From positions 1 through 64,000 of the forward strand of contig NZ_JACHXI010000022.1 of assembly GCF_014191985.1 (NCBI RefSeq): 64,000 bases of DNA. The letters are read 5' to 3'. Below are positions 36,215-46,867 of the stretch, piece by piece (within the stretch, counting starts at the first letter, position 1; each line of letters begins with the position of its first letter). The notes under the pieces are model-generated. The model was not told the origin of the DNA, did not search any database, and saw only the letters and a program-made list of their open reading frames with translations. The position numbers were made by a program, and so were the translations under genes. This DNA comes from Azomonas macrocytogenes. GTDB lineage: Bacteria; Pseudomonadota; Gammaproteobacteria; Pseudomonadales; Pseudomonadaceae.

Positions 36215-36754
36215 ATGCCAGCCCAGGTCCGCATCCTCTTCCTGCTTTTCGCCGCCTTGCTCAGTCTCACTGCTTGTACCAACCATACTGCTCCTGCCAA
36301 ATCTGCAGCCATTCCCAAAAAGTCGCAGGTCCAGGCCTTTCCACCCATGGCCAACGAAGTACTGTTTCGGGCTTTGGGGCTGGTCGGCACACCCTATGTC
36401 TGGGGTGGTAACACACCGGAAAGCGGTTTCGATTGCAGCGGCTTGATCGGTTACGTCTATCGTGATGCCGCAGGCATCGTACTGCCGCGCACGACCAGCG
36501 AAATGATTCAGGTAAAAGCTACCCATATTCCACGCCAGTCGTTGCTGGCAGGTGATCTGGTGTTCTTCGCCACCAGTGGTGGCAGGCGCGTCAGCCATGC
36601 GGGGATCTATGTCGGCGAAGAGCGTTTCGTACATGCGCCGTCTTCCGGTGGAACGGTTCGTCTGGATCGGCTCTCCGACAGTTATTGGCAGCGCAGTTAT
36701 CTTGGTGCCAGACGTATTCTCGATAAAGGCCGATTGACCACGCAGAATTACTGA
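36215..36754 (+). CDS. NlpC/P60 family lipoprotein (second of the tandem pair)
   Basis: A 179-residue paralogue of the previous gene. The lipobox is LTAC (Cys21), with a basic linker instead of an acidic one. The domain has GTPYVWGG, catalytic Cys in GFDCSGLIGY, and His in RRVSHAGIYVG; the C-terminal SYWQRSYLGARRI mirrors TYWRASYMQAKRV in the first copy. This implies duplication followed by divergence in the linker. Both should act on peptidoglycan; different linkers suggest different partners or locations. It converges with the phosphoesterase gene. Confidence 0.9.
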   Translation: MPAQVRILFLLFAALLSLTACTNHTAPAKSAAIPKKSQVQAFPPMANEVLFRALGLVGTPYVWGGNTPESGFDCSGLIGYVYRDAAGIVLPRTTSEMIQVKATHIPRQSLLAGDLVFFATSGGRRVSHAGIYVGEERFVHAPSSGGTVRLDRLSDSYWQRSYLGARRILDKGRLTTQNY

Positions 36755-36806
36755 CTGGTCAGGCCGAGGTGCCGGAAAGCCTTTTCTCGCCGCCTGTCGA
36801 GCCTGT

Positions 36807-37619
36807 TCAGAGTATGGGCCATTCCAGCATGAAATGCGTGGCAAGGACGAAGGCGTCGTCCTGGAAGTCCCAACGTTCCACCTTTACCCGTTTACTCTGG
36901 CCAAGCTCCAGTTGCAGCCGGTTGAAGGAGTTCGGCGAAGTGCCGCGAACCCGGTGCGATAATGCGGTTCCTGCCTGTATTGTCCAGATTTCGCGGCTCA
37001 GGTCGGGATATTGAGGCTTCAGTGGCAACACATAGGGCAGGTGGATATGCCCGCCCATGACGATATCCAGGCCAGCATCTGCCCAGCGTGCCAAGGCTTG
37101 CGCGGCACCGTGCTGCAGGTTGTAGACGTCGCTGAGTTCCATCAGGCCGAACGGCTGGTGTGCCACGACTATTTTCAGTTTGCGTGGATCACTTCGCTGT
37201 AATCGTTCATAGACGGCTTCTATTTGCCGGGCGGTGACCAGGCCATCCTTGTGCCGCCTCGGATGCGTGGTATTGAGGCCGATCACCAGCATGTCGTCAC
37301 TCTCGAATACCGGCTCGAGGTTTTTGCCCAGATGACGGCGGTAGTTGGCGTAGGGGGCAAGAAAGCGCAGCGGCAGGTTGAACAGTGGGATGTCGTGATT
37401 ACCCGGAACGATCAGTCGGGACGGAATACCCAACGTCTCCAGGCGTTCGATGAACTCTCGAGCTGCAGCAAATTGCTCGCAGCGCGCACGTTGCGTGATG
37501 TCTCCGGAAAGAACGAGCAGGTCAGCTCCATGTTCGTGAACATGGGCTTCCATGGCCTTTACTACTGGAGCAGTTTCGGTACCGAAATGCGTGTCGGAAA
37601 TCTGCAAAATGGTCTTCAT
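36807..37619 (-). CDS. Calcineurin-like metallophosphoesterase
   Basis: A 270-residue cytoplasmic phosphoesterase from the ATG at 37619 (MKTILQISDTHFG). The metal-binding motifs are DTHFG, LSGDITQRA, GNHDIPL, VAHQPFG and GGHIH, in the canonical order. It resembles CpdA-type 3',5'-cyclic nucleotide phosphodiesterases and lineages of uncharacterised Pseudomonas phosphoesterases. Substrate is not deducible. An in-frame extension to 37670 is likely untranslated. Confidence 0.88.
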   Translation of the reverse strand: MKTILQISDTHFGTETAPVVKAMEAHVHEHGADLLVLSGDITQRARCEQFAAAREFIERLETLGIPSRLIVPGNHDIPLFNLPLRFLAPYANYRRHLGKNLEPVFESDDMLVIGLNTTHPRRHKDGLVTARQIEAVYERLQRSDPRKLKIVVAHQPFGLMELSDVYNLQHGAAQALARWADAGLDIVMGGHIHLPYVLPLKPQYPDLSREIWTIQAGTALSHRVRGTSPNSFNRLQLELGQSKRVKVERWDFQDDAFVLATHFMLEWPIL

Positions 37620-37802
37620 GAAAGGTTCTTGCTGACAAATGGCAGGTGCGCCTGGCGTCCTGGTTAACAAGGTTGTTGATATGAGGCAATGCGTACTGTT
37701 GAAGGTTCGCGCGGAGGCTGCAACGGAACGACCTCCAGGTCAAGATCATTCCGCCTATAGAACGTATCAACAGCGTATGGATTGCTTGATCAATCGCTTG
37801 AT

Positions 37803-38657
37803 TCAACCAGTTGTTGCCACGGGGCGTGTCGGGTCGGTGATCCATTCGCTCCAGGAGCCGGCATACAGGCGCGGCAGTGGATAGCCTGCCAGGCAGAAGG
37901 CAAAAAGATTGTGACAGGCGGTCACGCCAGATCCGCAATAGGCGACCAACTTTTCCGGCGCACGATTGGCCAGCAGCGCGGAGAAGCGTTGGCGCAATTG
38001 TTCCTGCGGCAAAAAACGTCCGTCCGGGCCGAGGTTCTCGGTGAAAGGGGCACAAGATGCACCAGGAATATGGCCGGCGACCGGATCGATGGGTTCCACT
38101 TCGCCGCGAAAACGGGGCAGGGCGCGAGCATCGAGCAAGGTTAGTTCGGCTGAATCCAGGTGCTGCTGCAGGCCTGTTGCGTCGATGACCACGGTGGGGT
38201 CGGGCTCGCCGTGCAGGTTGCCCTGGTAGGGTTTCGGCAATGTAGTGGTAAGCGGAAGATCGGCTTCGCGCCAGGCCTTGAGCCCACCATCGAGCAGGCA
38301 GACGCCTTCGCGTTTACCCAACCAGGCCAGTAGCCACCAGGCTCGTGCGGCAAACGTACCGGGACCGTCGTCATACAGAACCACATCGCAGTCGTCGTCG
38401 ATCCCCCAGGTGCGCAATCTGGCCAGCAAGTGGGTCGGGTCGGGGAGCGGGTGGCGACCGGTTCGGCCAGGTTGTACTGGTGCGGAAAGGTCTTTTTCCA
38501 GATCGGCGAAATACGCACCGGGAATGTGGCCCGTATCATAGCCATGCTGCCCGTACGCAGGATCCTCCAGGGCGAAGCGGCAGTCGAGCACGACAAGCTT
38601 CGGTTGCAGCAGGCGGGGCGCAAGTTGCTGGGGCGTGATCAGACAGGCAATCGGCAT
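37803..38657 (-). CDS. 3-mercaptopyruvate/thiosulfate sulfurtransferase
   Basis: Two-domain rhodanese of 284 residues, start at the ATG at 38657 (MPIACLITPQQLA). The N-terminal domain carries GHIPGAYFADLEKDLS; the C-terminal domain has LLDARALPRFRGE and the active-site loop CGSGVTA. The CG(S/T)GVT loop favours 3-mercaptopyruvate over thiosulfate as donor. It could feed sulfur to cyanide detoxification or tRNA thiolation; neither is shown by the neighbours. Upstream in-frame codons are not family-like. It is divergent from rnd. Confidence 0.92.
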   Translation of the reverse strand: MPIACLITPQQLAPRLLQPKLVVLDCRFALEDPAYGQHGYDTGHIPGAYFADLEKDLSAPVQPGRTGRHPLPDPTHLLARLRTWGIDDDCDVVLYDDGPGTFAARAWWLLAWLGKREGVCLLDGGLKAWREADLPLTTTLPKPYQGNLHGEPDPTVVIDATGLQQHLDSAELTLLDARALPRFRGEVEPIDPVAGHIPGASCAPFTENLGPDGRFLPQEQLRQRFSALLANRAPEKLVAYCGSGVTACHNLFAFCLAGYPLPRLYAGSWSEWITDPTRPVATTG

Positions 38658-38794
38658 TTTGATACTCCAGACAGGTTTTTTGGAAAGCGTTAGCATGCGA
38701 ATCATGCAGGTAGCCCTTGAAGGGCGATATATACTGCGACCCCAAATATGGCGATTAAGCCAATCCAGGCGCGGATGCTGAAAGGATTTTTTTC

Positions 38795-39919
38795 GTGAGT
38801 ATCGACATCCAGTGGATTCTTGATGATGCCTTGTTGGCAGAGGCCTGTGCCCAGTGGTGCCAACTGTCATACGTGGCATTGGATACCGAGTTCATGCGGG
38901 TAGACACCTTCTATCCGCTGGCGGGGCTGGTGCAGGTCGGCGATGGCCAGCGGGCCTGGCTGATCGATCCGTTGACGATCAAGGATTGGCAGCCATTTGC
39001 ACAGTTGCTCGAAGATCGTCAGGTGATGAAGGTCCTGCATGCTTGCAGCGAAGACCTGGAAGTGCTGCAGCGCCTGACCGGCAGCCTGCCGCAGCCACTG
39101 TTTGACACGCAACTGGCGGCAGCTTATCTCAACCTTGGCTTTTCCATGGGGTATTCCCGGCTGGTGGAGCAGGTACTGAGTGTGGAGCTACCCAAGGGAG
39201 AAACGCGCTCCGATTGGCTGCAGCGGCCGCTCAGTGAGATGCAGGTACGCTATGCTGCCGAGGACGTCCAGCATCTGGCTGAGTTGTATCTGGTACTTGA
39301 CCCAAGGCTGCCTGAAGAAAAACGCCTCTGGTTACTGGCGGATGGTGCCGAATTGGTGGCCAATCTCTGTCGCGAAAGCGATCCCGCCGAGCTGTATCGC
39401 GAGATCAAGCAGGCATGGCGGCTGAATCGCCAGCAACTGGCTGTGTTGCGCGCTCTGGTAGCCTGGCGTGAGCGCCAGGCGCGCGTGCGAAACCAGCCGC
39501 GTAACCGCATCATTCGGGAAAACAGCCTGTGGCCGCTGGCGCGTTTCCAACCTGGCGATTTGACAGCCCTGGCACAGATCGAGGATATCCATCCGCGCAC
39601 TGTTCGTCAGGATGGTCAGGTTCTATTGGAGTTGATCCGGCAAGCGGCGGTCCTGACTCCTGAGGATCGGCCGCAAGTTCTGGCGCAACCGTTACCGCTG
39701 GAGTCCTCGGCGCTGCTCAAAAAGCTGCGGGCCGTGGGGCAGCGCGAGGCGGAGCGACTGCAGATCGCTCCCGAGCTGATGCTGCGCAAGAAGATTCTCG
39801 AAAGTTTGTTGAAAAGTGGCTATCCCGATGGCCCGTACCAATTGCCCGATTCCTTGCGTGGTTGGCGCCGCGAACGGATGGGGCAAGCCTTGCTGGATGC
39901 TTTGGAAGTCGACCGATGA
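38795..39919 (+). CDS. rnd: Ribonuclease D
   Basis: 3'-5' exoribonuclease of 374 residues that helps mature tRNA 3' ends. The DEDD nuclease core is visible: [15 protein letters not shown] (first Asp and Glu), [11 protein letters not shown] (second Asp), and [14 protein letters not shown] (third Asp with the upstream Tyr). Two HRDC domains follow, including [19 protein letters not shown]. Start is GTG at 38795. Its stop overlaps the ycgL start by ATGA. Confidence 0.95.
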   Translation: MSIDIQWILDDALLAEACAQWCQLSYVALDTEFMRVDTFYPLAGLVQVGDGQRAWLIDPLTIKDWQPFAQLLEDRQVMKVLHACSEDLEVLQRLTGSLPQPLFDTQLAAAYLNLGFSMGYSRLVEQVLSVELPKGETRSDWLQRPLSEMQVRYAAEDVQHLAELYLVLDPRLPEEKRLWLLADGAELVANLCRESDPAELYREIKQAWRLNRQQLAVLRALVAWRERQARVRNQPRNRIIRENSLWPLARFQPGDLTALAQIEDIHPRTVRQDGQVLLELIRQAAVLTPEDRPQVLAQPLPLESSALLKKLRAVGQREAERLQIAPELMLRKKILESLLKSGYPDGPYQLPDSLRGWRRERMGQALLDALEVDR

Positions 39920-40209
39920 AACGTATTTGTTCTATCTACAGAAGCCCGCGCAAGAGCGAAATGTATCTCTACGTCGACAAGCGCGAAGCGCTGGCGCGTG
40001 TACCCGAAGCCCTGTTGGCGACATTCGGTCCGCCACAGCACGCGTTCGATCTCGTGCTTACACCAGAGCGCCAATTGGCGCGTGAGGATGTGAGTAAGGT
40101 GCTGGCCAATCTCGAGAAGCAGGGTTTCCATCTGCAGATGCCGCCTCCTGAAGATGAGTACATCGAGCATCTTCCGGACGAGCTGCTGCGGCGCAACGAT
40201 CCCGTCTGA
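39916..40209 (+). CDS. ycgL: YcgL domain-containing protein
   Basis: A 97-residue protein starting [20 protein letters not shown]. The YcgL family has a small alpha/beta fold; the residues [14 protein letters not shown] and [12 protein letters not shown] are family-typical. Function is unknown; its conserved linkage to rnd suggests RNA metabolism. The ATG lies in the rnd stop overlap (ATGA), so the two are translationally coupled. Confidence 0.9.
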   Translation: MKRICSIYRSPRKSEMYLYVDKREALARVPEALLATFGPPQHAFDLVLTPERQLAREDVSKVLANLEKQGFHLQMPPPEDEYIEHLPDELLRRNDPV

Positions 40210-40294
40210 AACTTCCGCCAAGTCCGTGGCTTGGACGGCCATGGCTGGCAGGCTAGACTGACTATCCTTTTTCGTCCGGTGTCGCTCTCTGCCA

Positions 40295-40744
40295 ATGGCT
40301 GCCAAAGTAGAACCCTTCTGGAAACGTAAAAGCCTCGACCAGCTCGATCAGCAGGAATGGGAATCGCTCTGCGACGGCTGCGGGTTGTGCTGCTTGCAGA
40401 AACTGGAGGATGACGAGGACGGTAGCGTGTATTACACGCGTATTGCCTGTCGGTTGCTGGACCTGAATACGTGCCGTTGCCGCGATTATGTCAACCGCCA
40501 GGCCAGTGTGCCGGACTGCATCCAACTGACCGCTGCCGAGGCCGGGCAGTTCGCATGGCTACCGGCCACCTGCGCCTATCGCCTGCTGGCCGCGGGTGAG
40601 GATCTGCCGCTCTGGCATCATCTGATCTGCCATGATCCGGATGCAGTGCATGGCGAACGAATCTCCCAAGCTGGACGGATGCTCGCTGAAGATGCCGTGC
40701 CTGATGAAGACTGGGAGTCCTATCTGATTTTCCGAGCAGGATAG
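40295..40744 (+). CDS. ycgN: YcgN family cysteine-cluster protein (UPF0260)
   Basis: A 149-residue protein with a CxxCxxCC cluster ([10 protein letters not shown]) and further cysteines in CRCRDYV and PDCIQL. The YkgJ/YcgN group may bind zinc or an iron-sulfur cluster. Function is unknown. It follows rnd-ycgL on the same strand and in other Pseudomonas belongs to the same group of genes. The ATG at 40295 begins [17 protein letters not shown], matching the family start. Confidence 0.92.
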   Translation: MAAKVEPFWKRKSLDQLDQQEWESLCDGCGLCCLQKLEDDEDGSVYYTRIACRLLDLNTCRCRDYVNRQASVPDCIQLTAAEAGQFAWLPATCAYRLLAAGEDLPLWHHLICHDPDAVHGERISQAGRMLAEDAVPDEDWESYLIFRAG

Positions 40745-40860
40745 CTTTTGGCAGGGCAGACGATTCAGAGCACGGGATTCCGAACTGCTACGCTAAATAT
40801 CGATAGTCGTTGGTAACAGCTGGCGTACGAGAATAACCGTGAAATCTTCGGGAGCAATCC

Positions 40861-41865
40861 ATGCAGTTGATCGATCTGCGCAGCGATACGGTGACCCAGC
40901 CAACCGATGCCATGCGCCAGGCCATGGCCAGAGCCGAGACTGGCGATGACGTCTATGGTGACGATCCGACCGTCAGGCTGCTTGAAAGCACGCTGGCCGA
41001 GCGATTGGGCATGGCGGCGGGCATGTTCGTGCCCAGCGGAACCATGAGCAACCTGCTGGCGTTGATGGCACATTGTGAACGGGGGGACGAGTACATCGTT
41101 GGCCAGCAGGCGCATACCTATAAATATGAGGGTGGCGGTGCAGCTGTGCTGGGCTCGATCCAGCCGCAACCGATCGAAATGGAGGCGGATGGCACCCTGT
41201 CGTTCGAGCGTATTCGAGCGGCGATCAAGCCGGATGACTTCCATTTTGCCCGAACTCGGCTACTGGCGCTGGAAAACACCATGCAGGGCAAGGTGCTGCC
41301 AACTGATTATCTTGCCGCCGCGCGGGCCTTTGCTCACGAGCATGGTCTGGCCCTGCATCTGGATGGTGCCCGGTTGTTCAACGCTGCGGTCAAGTCGGGC
41401 TGCGAAGCACAGGATATCGCTCAACATTTCGATTCGGTTTCGGTATGCCTATCCAAGAGTCTGGGAGCGCCAGTCGGTTCGGTGCTGTGTGGCGATTGGG
41501 CATTGATCGACAGGGCTCGCCGCCTGCGCAAGATGGTCGGTGGCGGCATGCGGCAGTCAGGTATCCTGGCGGCAGCAGGCCTGTATGCGCTGGAGCATCA
41601 TGTCGAGCGTCTGGCCGAAGACCATGAGCATGCCCGGCTGCTGGGGGAAGGCCTGCGCGAGGCTGGCTATGAGGTCGAACCGGTGCAGACCAACATGGTT
41701 TATGTACAGATCGGCGAGCGGATTCAGGCACTGGCGGCGTTTTGTTCTGAGCGTGGTATTCGTCTGATCCCTTCAGCGCGTTTACGGTTGGTTACGCATC
41801 TCGATGTGAGTGGCGAGATGATCCGGCAGGTTATTGCCGCGTTTATCGAGTTCGCCCGAGCTTGA
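40861..41865 (+). CDS. ltaE: Low-specificity L-threonine aldolase
   Basis: PLP enzyme of 334 residues that cleaves L-threonine or L-allo-threonine to glycine and acetaldehyde. The N-terminus [19 protein letters not shown] and [10 protein letters not shown] are diagnostic. PLP-binding Lys is in [15 protein letters not shown]; the His stacking on PLP is in [14 protein letters not shown]-containing leader precedes the ATG. It lies directly before alaS; neighbours suggest no specific pathway beyond amino-acid use. Confidence 0.94.
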   Translation: MQLIDLRSDTVTQPTDAMRQAMARAETGDDVYGDDPTVRLLESTLAERLGMAAGMFVPSGTMSNLLALMAHCERGDEYIVGQQAHTYKYEGGGAAVLGSIQPQPIEMEADGTLSFERIRAAIKPDDFHFARTRLLALENTMQGKVLPTDYLAAARAFAHEHGLALHLDGARLFNAAVKSGCEAQDIAQHFDSVSVCLSKSLGAPVGSVLCGDWALIDRARRLRKMVGGGMRQSGILAAAGLYALEHHVERLAEDHEHARLLGEGLREAGYEVEPVQTNMVYVQIGERIQALAAFCSERGIRLIPSARLRLVTHLDVSGEMIRQVIAAFIEFARA

Positions 41866-42031
41866 ATGAGTCGACAGATGATGAAAATGCGTTTCGGCAA
41901 TGCCCTGCCGGTCGCAAACCACGCTGATATCGTGCGAAAATTCCACCATAAGTCCGATTCAACTGCCCATGGCTGCTTTGTTTCATCGCGCCGACTGGCA
42001 GTCGCCCCGCCGCCGTCCCCTGGATGAATTT

Positions 42032-44659
42032 ATGAAAAGCGCAGAAATCCGTGAAGCCTTCCTTCGCTTCTTCGAAGAAAAGGGTCATACCCGTGTCGCC
42101 TCCAGCTCGCTGATTCCGGCGAACGATCCAACGTTGCTGTTCACCAATGCCGGTATGAACCAGTTCAAGGATTGCTTCCTCGGGTTGGAAAAGCGCTCTT
42201 ATACCCGTGCTACCAGCAGCCAGAAATGCGTTCGAGCGGGCGGCAAACACAACGACCTGGAAAATGTCGGCTATACCGCGCGCCACCATACATTCTTCGA
42301 GATGCTGGGCAATTTCAGTTTCGGCGATTATTTCAAGCGCGATGCCATCCATTACGCTTGGGAGTTTCTCACTGCGAAAAAATGGTTGGGCCTGCCGCAA
42401 GATAAGCTTTGGATCACTGTCTATGCCAATGATGACGAGGCCTACGACATCTGGACTAAAGAGGTCGGCGTACCGGCCGGGCGCATGATTCGTATCGGCG
42501 ATAACAAAGGCGCACCTTACGCTTCCGACAACTTCTGGGCGATGGGTGACACTGGACCCTGTGGTCCCTGTACCGAAATTTTCTATGATCACGGCGCGGA
42601 GATCTGGGGTGGCCCGCCCGGTAGCCCGGAAGAAGATGGCGATCGCTATATCGAAATCTGGAACAACGTGTTCATGCAGTTCAACCGCACCGCTGACGGT
42701 GAAATGCAACCATTGCCGGCACCCAGCGTGGATACTGGAATGGGGTTGGAGCGAATCAGCGCGGTATTGCAGCATGTGCATGCCAACTATGAAATCGATC
42801 TGTTCCAGAATCTCCTGAAAGCTTCGGCCGTCGCCATCGGTTGTGCCAACGACGGCGCGCCTTCTCTGAAAGTGGTGGCCGATCATATCCGCTCCTGCAG
42901 TTTTCTGATCGCCGATGGCGTGTTGCCTTCGAATGAGGGGCGAGGTTATGTCCTGCGACGGATCATTCGTCGTGCCTGTCGGCATGGCAACAAATTGGGC
43001 GCCAAAGGCGCTTTCTTCTATAAGATCGTCACCGCCCTGGTGGCAGAAATGGGCGATGCCTACTCGGAATTGCAGCAGCAACAGGCGCATATCCAGCGTG
43101 TATTACTGAACGAAGAGGAGCAATTCGCCAAGACCCTGGAGCAGGGATTGCGCATCCTTGAACAGGATCTGGTTCAGTTGCAGGGTTCGGTAATTCCTGG
43201 TGATGTGATCTTCAAGCTCTACGATACTTATGGCTTTCCGGTAGACCTGACCAACGATATTGCCCGCGAACGCAATCTTACGCTGGATGAGCCGGGGTTC
43301 GAACGTGAAATGGAGGCACAGCGCGAACGTGCCCGTTCGGCCAGCGTCTTTGGCATGGACTACAACAGCCTGGTCAAGGTGGAAGGCGAAACCCGTTTTA
43401 CTGGCTACGCCGATACTCGTGGCACTGGCACGATTCTGGTGTTGTTCAAGGATGGCTTGAACGTTGAACGACTACAGGCTGGCGAGAGTGGCGTAGTGGT
43501 CCTGGACCAGACGCCGTTCTATGCTGAGTCAGGAGGGCAGGCTGGCGACAGCGGCTATCTGCGCGCGCCGGGATCGTGCTTCGATGTGGGCGATACCAGC
43601 AAGACGGCCGGTGGTGCATTTCTGCATCACGGCAGCGTCGCTAGTGGCTGTCTTGAGATTGGCGCGAGCATAGAGGCGATAGTCGACGACTCCGTGCGCC
43701 AGGCCACTGCCCTGCATCATTCGGCTACTCATCTCTTGCACGCTGCACTGCGGCGCATTCTTGGCGAGCACGTGCAGCAGAAAGGCTCGTTGGTCAACAG
43801 CCAGCGCCTGCGTTTTGACTTCAGCCATTTCGAGGCTGTATCGCCTGCCCAGATTCAAGCCTTGGAAGACATGGTCAACGAGCAGATTCGCCAGAATTCA
43901 CCGGTCGAGATCGAGCAAACCGATATCGATACGGCCAAGGCCAAAGGTGCCATGGCTCTGTTCGGTGAAAAATACGGCGAGTGTGTTCGGGTATTGACCA
44001 TGGGCAGCGGTTTTTCGGTCGAACTGTGCGGCGGAACTCACGTCCAGCGTACGGGTGATATCGGATTGTTCAAGATTGTCAGCGAAAGCGGCGTGGCTTC
44101 CGGTATCCGGCGTATCGAAGCGGTAACCGGCGCAGTGGCACTGGCCTATCTGAATCAAGCGGAGCAGCAACTCAAGGATGTGGCGGCACTGCTCAAGGGT
44201 AGTCGCGAAAATCTGCTCGACAAGCTTTCCATCGTGCTCGAACGCAACCGCCAACTTGAGAAAGAACTGGAACAGCTCAAAGCCAAGGCTGCCAGCGCAG
44301 CGGGTAATGATCTGGCTGGCTCGGCCGTTGATATCAAAGGGATCAAGGTTCTTGCCTCACGCCTCGACGGGTTGGACGGCAAGGCCATGCTGGCGATGGT
44401 CGACCAGTTGAAGAACAAGCTGGGTAGCGCGGTCATCCTGCTGGGTGGTGCTCTCGACGGCAAAGTCATCCTGGTTGCAGGGGTCACTCAGGATCTGACC
44501 GGCAAGCTCAAGGCGGGTGATCTGATGAAGCAGGCTGCGGCTGCCGTCGGCGGCAAGGGTGGTGGCCGTCCCGACATGGCCCAGGGGGGTGGTAGCGAGG
44601 TAGACAGACTGGACGAATCCCTTGCTCTGGCCATTTCTTTTGTCGAGTCGAAGGCATGA
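42032..44659 (+). CDS. alaS: Alanyl-tRNA synthetase
   Basis: Charges tRNA-Ala in the cytoplasm. The true start is the ATG at 42032 ([19 protein letters not shown]), giving 875 residues. The catalytic domain has [13 protein letters not shown] and [18 protein letters not shown]; the editing domain has the zinc motifs [12 protein letters not shown] and [13 protein letters not shown]; the C-Ala domain ends [12 protein letters not shown]. All are intact. A 45-codon upstream frame is not part of the family. alaS-lysC-csrA is a conserved Pseudomonas order. Confidence 0.98.
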   Translation: MKSAEIREAFLRFFEEKGHTRVASSSLIPANDPTLLFTNAGMNQFKDCFLGLEKRSYTRATSSQKCVRAGGKHNDLENVGYTARHHTFFEMLGNFSFGDYFKRDAIHYAWEFLTAKKWLGLPQDKLWITVYANDDEAYDIWTKEVGVPAGRMIRIGDNKGAPYASDNFWAMGDTGPCGPCTEIFYDHGAEIWGGPPGSPEEDGDRYIEIWNNVFMQFNRTADGEMQPLPAPSVDTGMGLERISAVLQHVHANYEIDLFQNLLKASAVAIGCANDGAPSLKVVADHIRSCSFLIADGVLPSNEGRGYVLRRIIRRACRHGNKLGAKGAFFYKIVTALVAEMGDAYSELQQQQAHIQRVLLNEEEQFAKTLEQGLRILEQDLVQLQGSVIPGDVIFKLYDTYGFPVDLTNDIARERNLTLDEPGFEREMEAQRERARSASVFGMDYNSLVKVEGETRFTGYADTRGTGTILVLFKDGLNVERLQAGESGVVVLDQTPFYAESGGQAGDSGYLRAPGSCFDVGDTSKTAGGAFLHHGSVASGCLEIGASIEAIVDDSVRQATALHHSATHLLHAALRRILGEHVQQKGSLVNSQRLRFDFSHFEAVSPAQIQALEDMVNEQIRQNSPVEIEQTDIDTAKAKGAMALFGEKYGECVRVLTMGSGFSVELCGGTHVQRTGDIGLFKIVSESGVASGIRRIEAVTGAVALAYLNQAEQQLKDVAALLKGSRENLLDKLSIVLERNRQLEKELEQLKAKAASAAGNDLAGSAVDIKGIKVLASRLDGLDGKAMLAMVDQLKNKLGSAVILLGGALDGKVILVAGVTQDLTGKLKAGDLMKQAAAAVGGKGGGRPDMAQGGGSEVDRLDESLALAISFVESKA

Positions 44660-44754
44660 ACCACGAAGCATGCTTTGCTCCCAGGAAACGGCTTGGATTC
44701 TTTTTCTGAAACCCTGTATTCAATGATTGCCCTCAGGGCTTAGGCGGCTAGCAC

Positions 44755-45993
44755 ATGGCTTTGATCGTACAAAAATTCGGCGGTACTTCAGTGGGTAGCA
44801 TCGAGCGAATCGAGCAAGTCGCCGAGAAAGTAAAAACGTTTCGCGAAAAGGGTAATCAAATCGTCGTGGTCGTTTCAGCCATGAGCGGCGAGACCAACCG
44901 CTTGATCGAGCTGGCCAGGCAGGTCAATTCGCAGCCCGATCCCCGCGAGCTGGATGTGATGGTTTCCACCGGCGAGCAGGTGACTATTGCGCTGCTGGCA
45001 ATGGCGCTACTCAAGCGCGGCGTCAATGCCGTTTCCTATACCGGCGACCAGGTGCGGATTCTGACTGACAGTGCCTTTAACAAAGCACGGATACTGCAAA
45101 TCGATGCGCATCGCATTCACGCTGACTTGAAGGCCGGTCACGTCGTGGTCGTGGCAGGCTTCCAGGGTGTGGACGGGCAGGGCAACATCACGACGCTCGG
45201 CCGTGGTGGTTCAGATACCACCGGCGTGGCTCTGGCTGCTGCACTCAAGGCGGACGAATGCCAGATCTATACTGATGTGGATGGTGTCTACACTACCGAT
45301 CCACGGGTCGTACCCAAGGCGCGTCGTCTGGAAAAAATCACCTTCGAGGAAATGCTGGAAATGGCCAGCCTCGGCTCGAAGGTCTTGCAGATCCGCTCGG
45401 TGGAATTCGCCGGAAAATACAATGTCCCGCTACGCGTGCTGCATAGTTTTCAGGAGGGGCCGGGCACCCTCATTACCCTTGATGAAGAGGAATCCATGGA
45501 ACAGCCGATTATCTCTGGCATTGCCTTCAATCGTGATGAAGCCAAGCTGACCATTCGAGGAGTACCTGACAATCCTGGTATCGCCTTCCAGATCCTCGGC
45601 CCTATCAGTTCAGCTAATGTGGAAGTGGACATGATCGTGCAGAATGTCGCGCGGGATAACACGACCGATTTCACCTTTACCGTGCATCGCAACGATTACG
45701 ACAAGGCGCTTGGCATTCTGAAACAGACTGCTGCGCAGATGGGGGCTCGCGAAGTATCCGGCGATACTGAAATCGCCAAGGTGTCCATTGTCGGCGTTGG
45801 CATGCGTTCACATGCTGGGGTTGCCAGCCGCATGTTCGAGGCCCTGGCCAAGGAAAGCATCAACATCCAGATGATTTCGACTTCCGAGATCAAGGTTTCG
45901 GTCGTCATCGAGGAGAAGTATTTAGAGCTGGCCGTGCGGACATTGCACGCCGCATTCGAGCTGGATGCGCCAACTGGTCAGCAGGTCAAGTAA
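44755..45993 (+). CDS. lysC: Aspartate kinase
   Basis: First enzyme of the aspartate family pathway (lysine, threonine, methionine). The 412-residue product has the kinase signature [15 protein letters not shown] and GRGGSDTT, plus two C-terminal ACT domains. An in-frame ATG at 45496 ([11 protein letters not shown]), preceded by GAGGAA, could start the separate beta subunit known for alpha2-beta2 aspartokinases; this is inference. Its ATG follows alaS by 95 bp, and csrA follows. Confidence 0.96.
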   Translation: MALIVQKFGGTSVGSIERIEQVAEKVKTFREKGNQIVVVVSAMSGETNRLIELARQVNSQPDPRELDVMVSTGEQVTIALLAMALLKRGVNAVSYTGDQVRILTDSAFNKARILQIDAHRIHADLKAGHVVVVAGFQGVDGQGNITTLGRGGSDTTGVALAAALKADECQIYTDVDGVYTTDPRVVPKARRLEKITFEEMLEMASLGSKVLQIRSVEFAGKYNVPLRVLHSFQEGPGTLITLDEEESMEQPIISGIAFNRDEAKLTIRGVPDNPGIAFQILGPISSANVEVDMIVQNVARDNTTDFTFTVHRNDYDKALGILKQTAAQMGAREVSGDTEIAKVSIVGVGMRSHAGVASRMFEALAKESINIQMISTSEIKVSVVIEEKYLELAVRTLHAAFELDAPTGQQVK

Positions 45994-46174
45994 TTATCAA
46001 AAGTTCATTTCGAAACTGAACCTTTCGTCGAGTTTAGCTTGTTTTGAAGGAATTTCATTTCTTGCGCATGGGTCCATTATTGGCGTCAGGCTTATTGTCC
46101 ATTTGTTTTCATGGACCTGTTTCAAACTTAATTTTGCAGACTGTTTTTTGACTGAATCCGTTAAGGAGAAAGGA

Positions 46175-46360
46175 ATGCTGATTCTAACGCGTCGGGTCGG
46201 AGAGACCTTGATGGTGGGTGATGAGGTCACTGTCACCGTATTGGGAGTAAAGGGTAACCAGGTACGAATCGGCGTGAATGCTCCTAAGGAAGTAGCCGTG
46301 CATCGCGAGGAAATTTACCAACGGATTCAAAAAGAAAAAGACCAGGAATCAAGCCACTGA
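46175..46360 (+). CDS. csrA: Carbon storage regulator CsrA/RsmA
   Basis: RNA-binding post-transcriptional regulator of 61 residues, called RsmA in Pseudomonas. The sequence starts [20 protein letters not shown] and keeps the RNA-contact residues in [12 protein letters not shown]. It blocks translation of biofilm and secretion targets and is titrated by RsmY/RsmZ-type RNAs. The ATG at 46175 is preceded by AAGGAGAAAGGA. A 180-bp gap from lysC may hold its own promoter. tRNA-Ser follows, as is usual in Pseudomonas. Confidence 0.97.
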   Translation: MLILTRRVGETLMVGDEVTVTVLGVKGNQVRIGVNAPKEVAVHREEIYQRIQKEKDQESSH

Positions 46361-46420
46361 TTTAGCGTTTTTTTTGCTTTCCAATCGGGGTAAAGATAAG
46401 TATCATGCGCCCCGTGTTGC

Positions 46421-46513
<93 letters not shown>

Positions 46514-46580
46514 GCGTTATTTAGAGGCGAGCTGATGTCATCTAGCTCGAATGGTCAGGTAGGTTTGAACCTCGCTGTAG

Positions 46581-46608
46581 TTGACCATCTTCTCTAAGGC
46601 TTTATAAT
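46581..46608 (+). promoter_or_regulatory. Consensus sigma-70 promoter for the tRNA-Arg pair
   Basis: TTGACC (46581-46586) and perfect TATAAT (46603-46608) are separated by 16 bases and lie 13 bases before the first tRNA-Arg. This is a strong promoter, as expected for tRNA genes. Confidence 0.85.
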
Positions 46609-46621
46609 GCACGCCCCTAAC

Positions 46622-46698
46622 GCACTCATAGCTCAGCTGGATAGAGTACCCGGCTACGAACCGGGCGGTCGGAGGTTCGAATCCTCCTGAGTGCGCCA
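46622..46698 (+). tRNA. tRNA-Arg(ACG), copy 1
   Basis: A 77-nt tRNA with encoded CCA. Acceptor GCACTCA pairs with TGAGTGC; anticodon loop CTACGAA gives ACG (A34 usually becomes inosine and reads CGN codons). The discriminator base is G. Confidence 0.97.
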
Positions 46699-46741
46699 TT
46701 AACGTTTGTAAAGCTGTACAGTGCCACTTGGTACTTGTCAT

Positions 46742-46818
46742 GCACTCATAGCTCAGCTGGATAGAGTACCCGGCTACGAACCGGGCGGTCGGAGGTTCGA
46801 ATCCTCCTGAGTGCACCA
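46742..46818 (+). tRNA. tRNA-Arg(ACG), copy 2
   Basis: Identical to copy 1 through base 72, but the discriminator is A instead of G; CCA is encoded. It lies 43 bp downstream of copy 1 and probably shares its promoter. Confidence 0.97.
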
Positions 46819-46833
46819 TAAGTCATGAAAAAG

Positions 46834-46863
46834 CTACAGACCTGAGTTTCTGTGGTTTTTTCT
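46834..46863 (+). terminator. Terminator of the tRNA-Arg operon
   Basis: A stem of CTACAGA with TCTGTGG around CCTGAGTT is followed by TTTTTT. It ends the tRNA transcript just before the 3' end of the convergent DUF4124 gene. Confidence 0.8.
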
Positions 46864-46867
46864 GCCT

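Noticed and set aside
41843-43090. 415-codon minus-strand frame within alaS
   Set aside because: Shadow of the alaS coding frame in GC-rich sequence; the plus strand has all AlaS motifs.
46622-46818. Two near-identical 76-base units as a CRISPR or other repeat array
   Set aside because: Both are complete tRNA-Arg(ACG) genes with cloverleaf pairing and CCA.
46538-46819. 93-codon minus-strand frame with an internal repeat
   Set aside because: It is the reverse complement of the two tRNA-Arg genes, a common false gene call.
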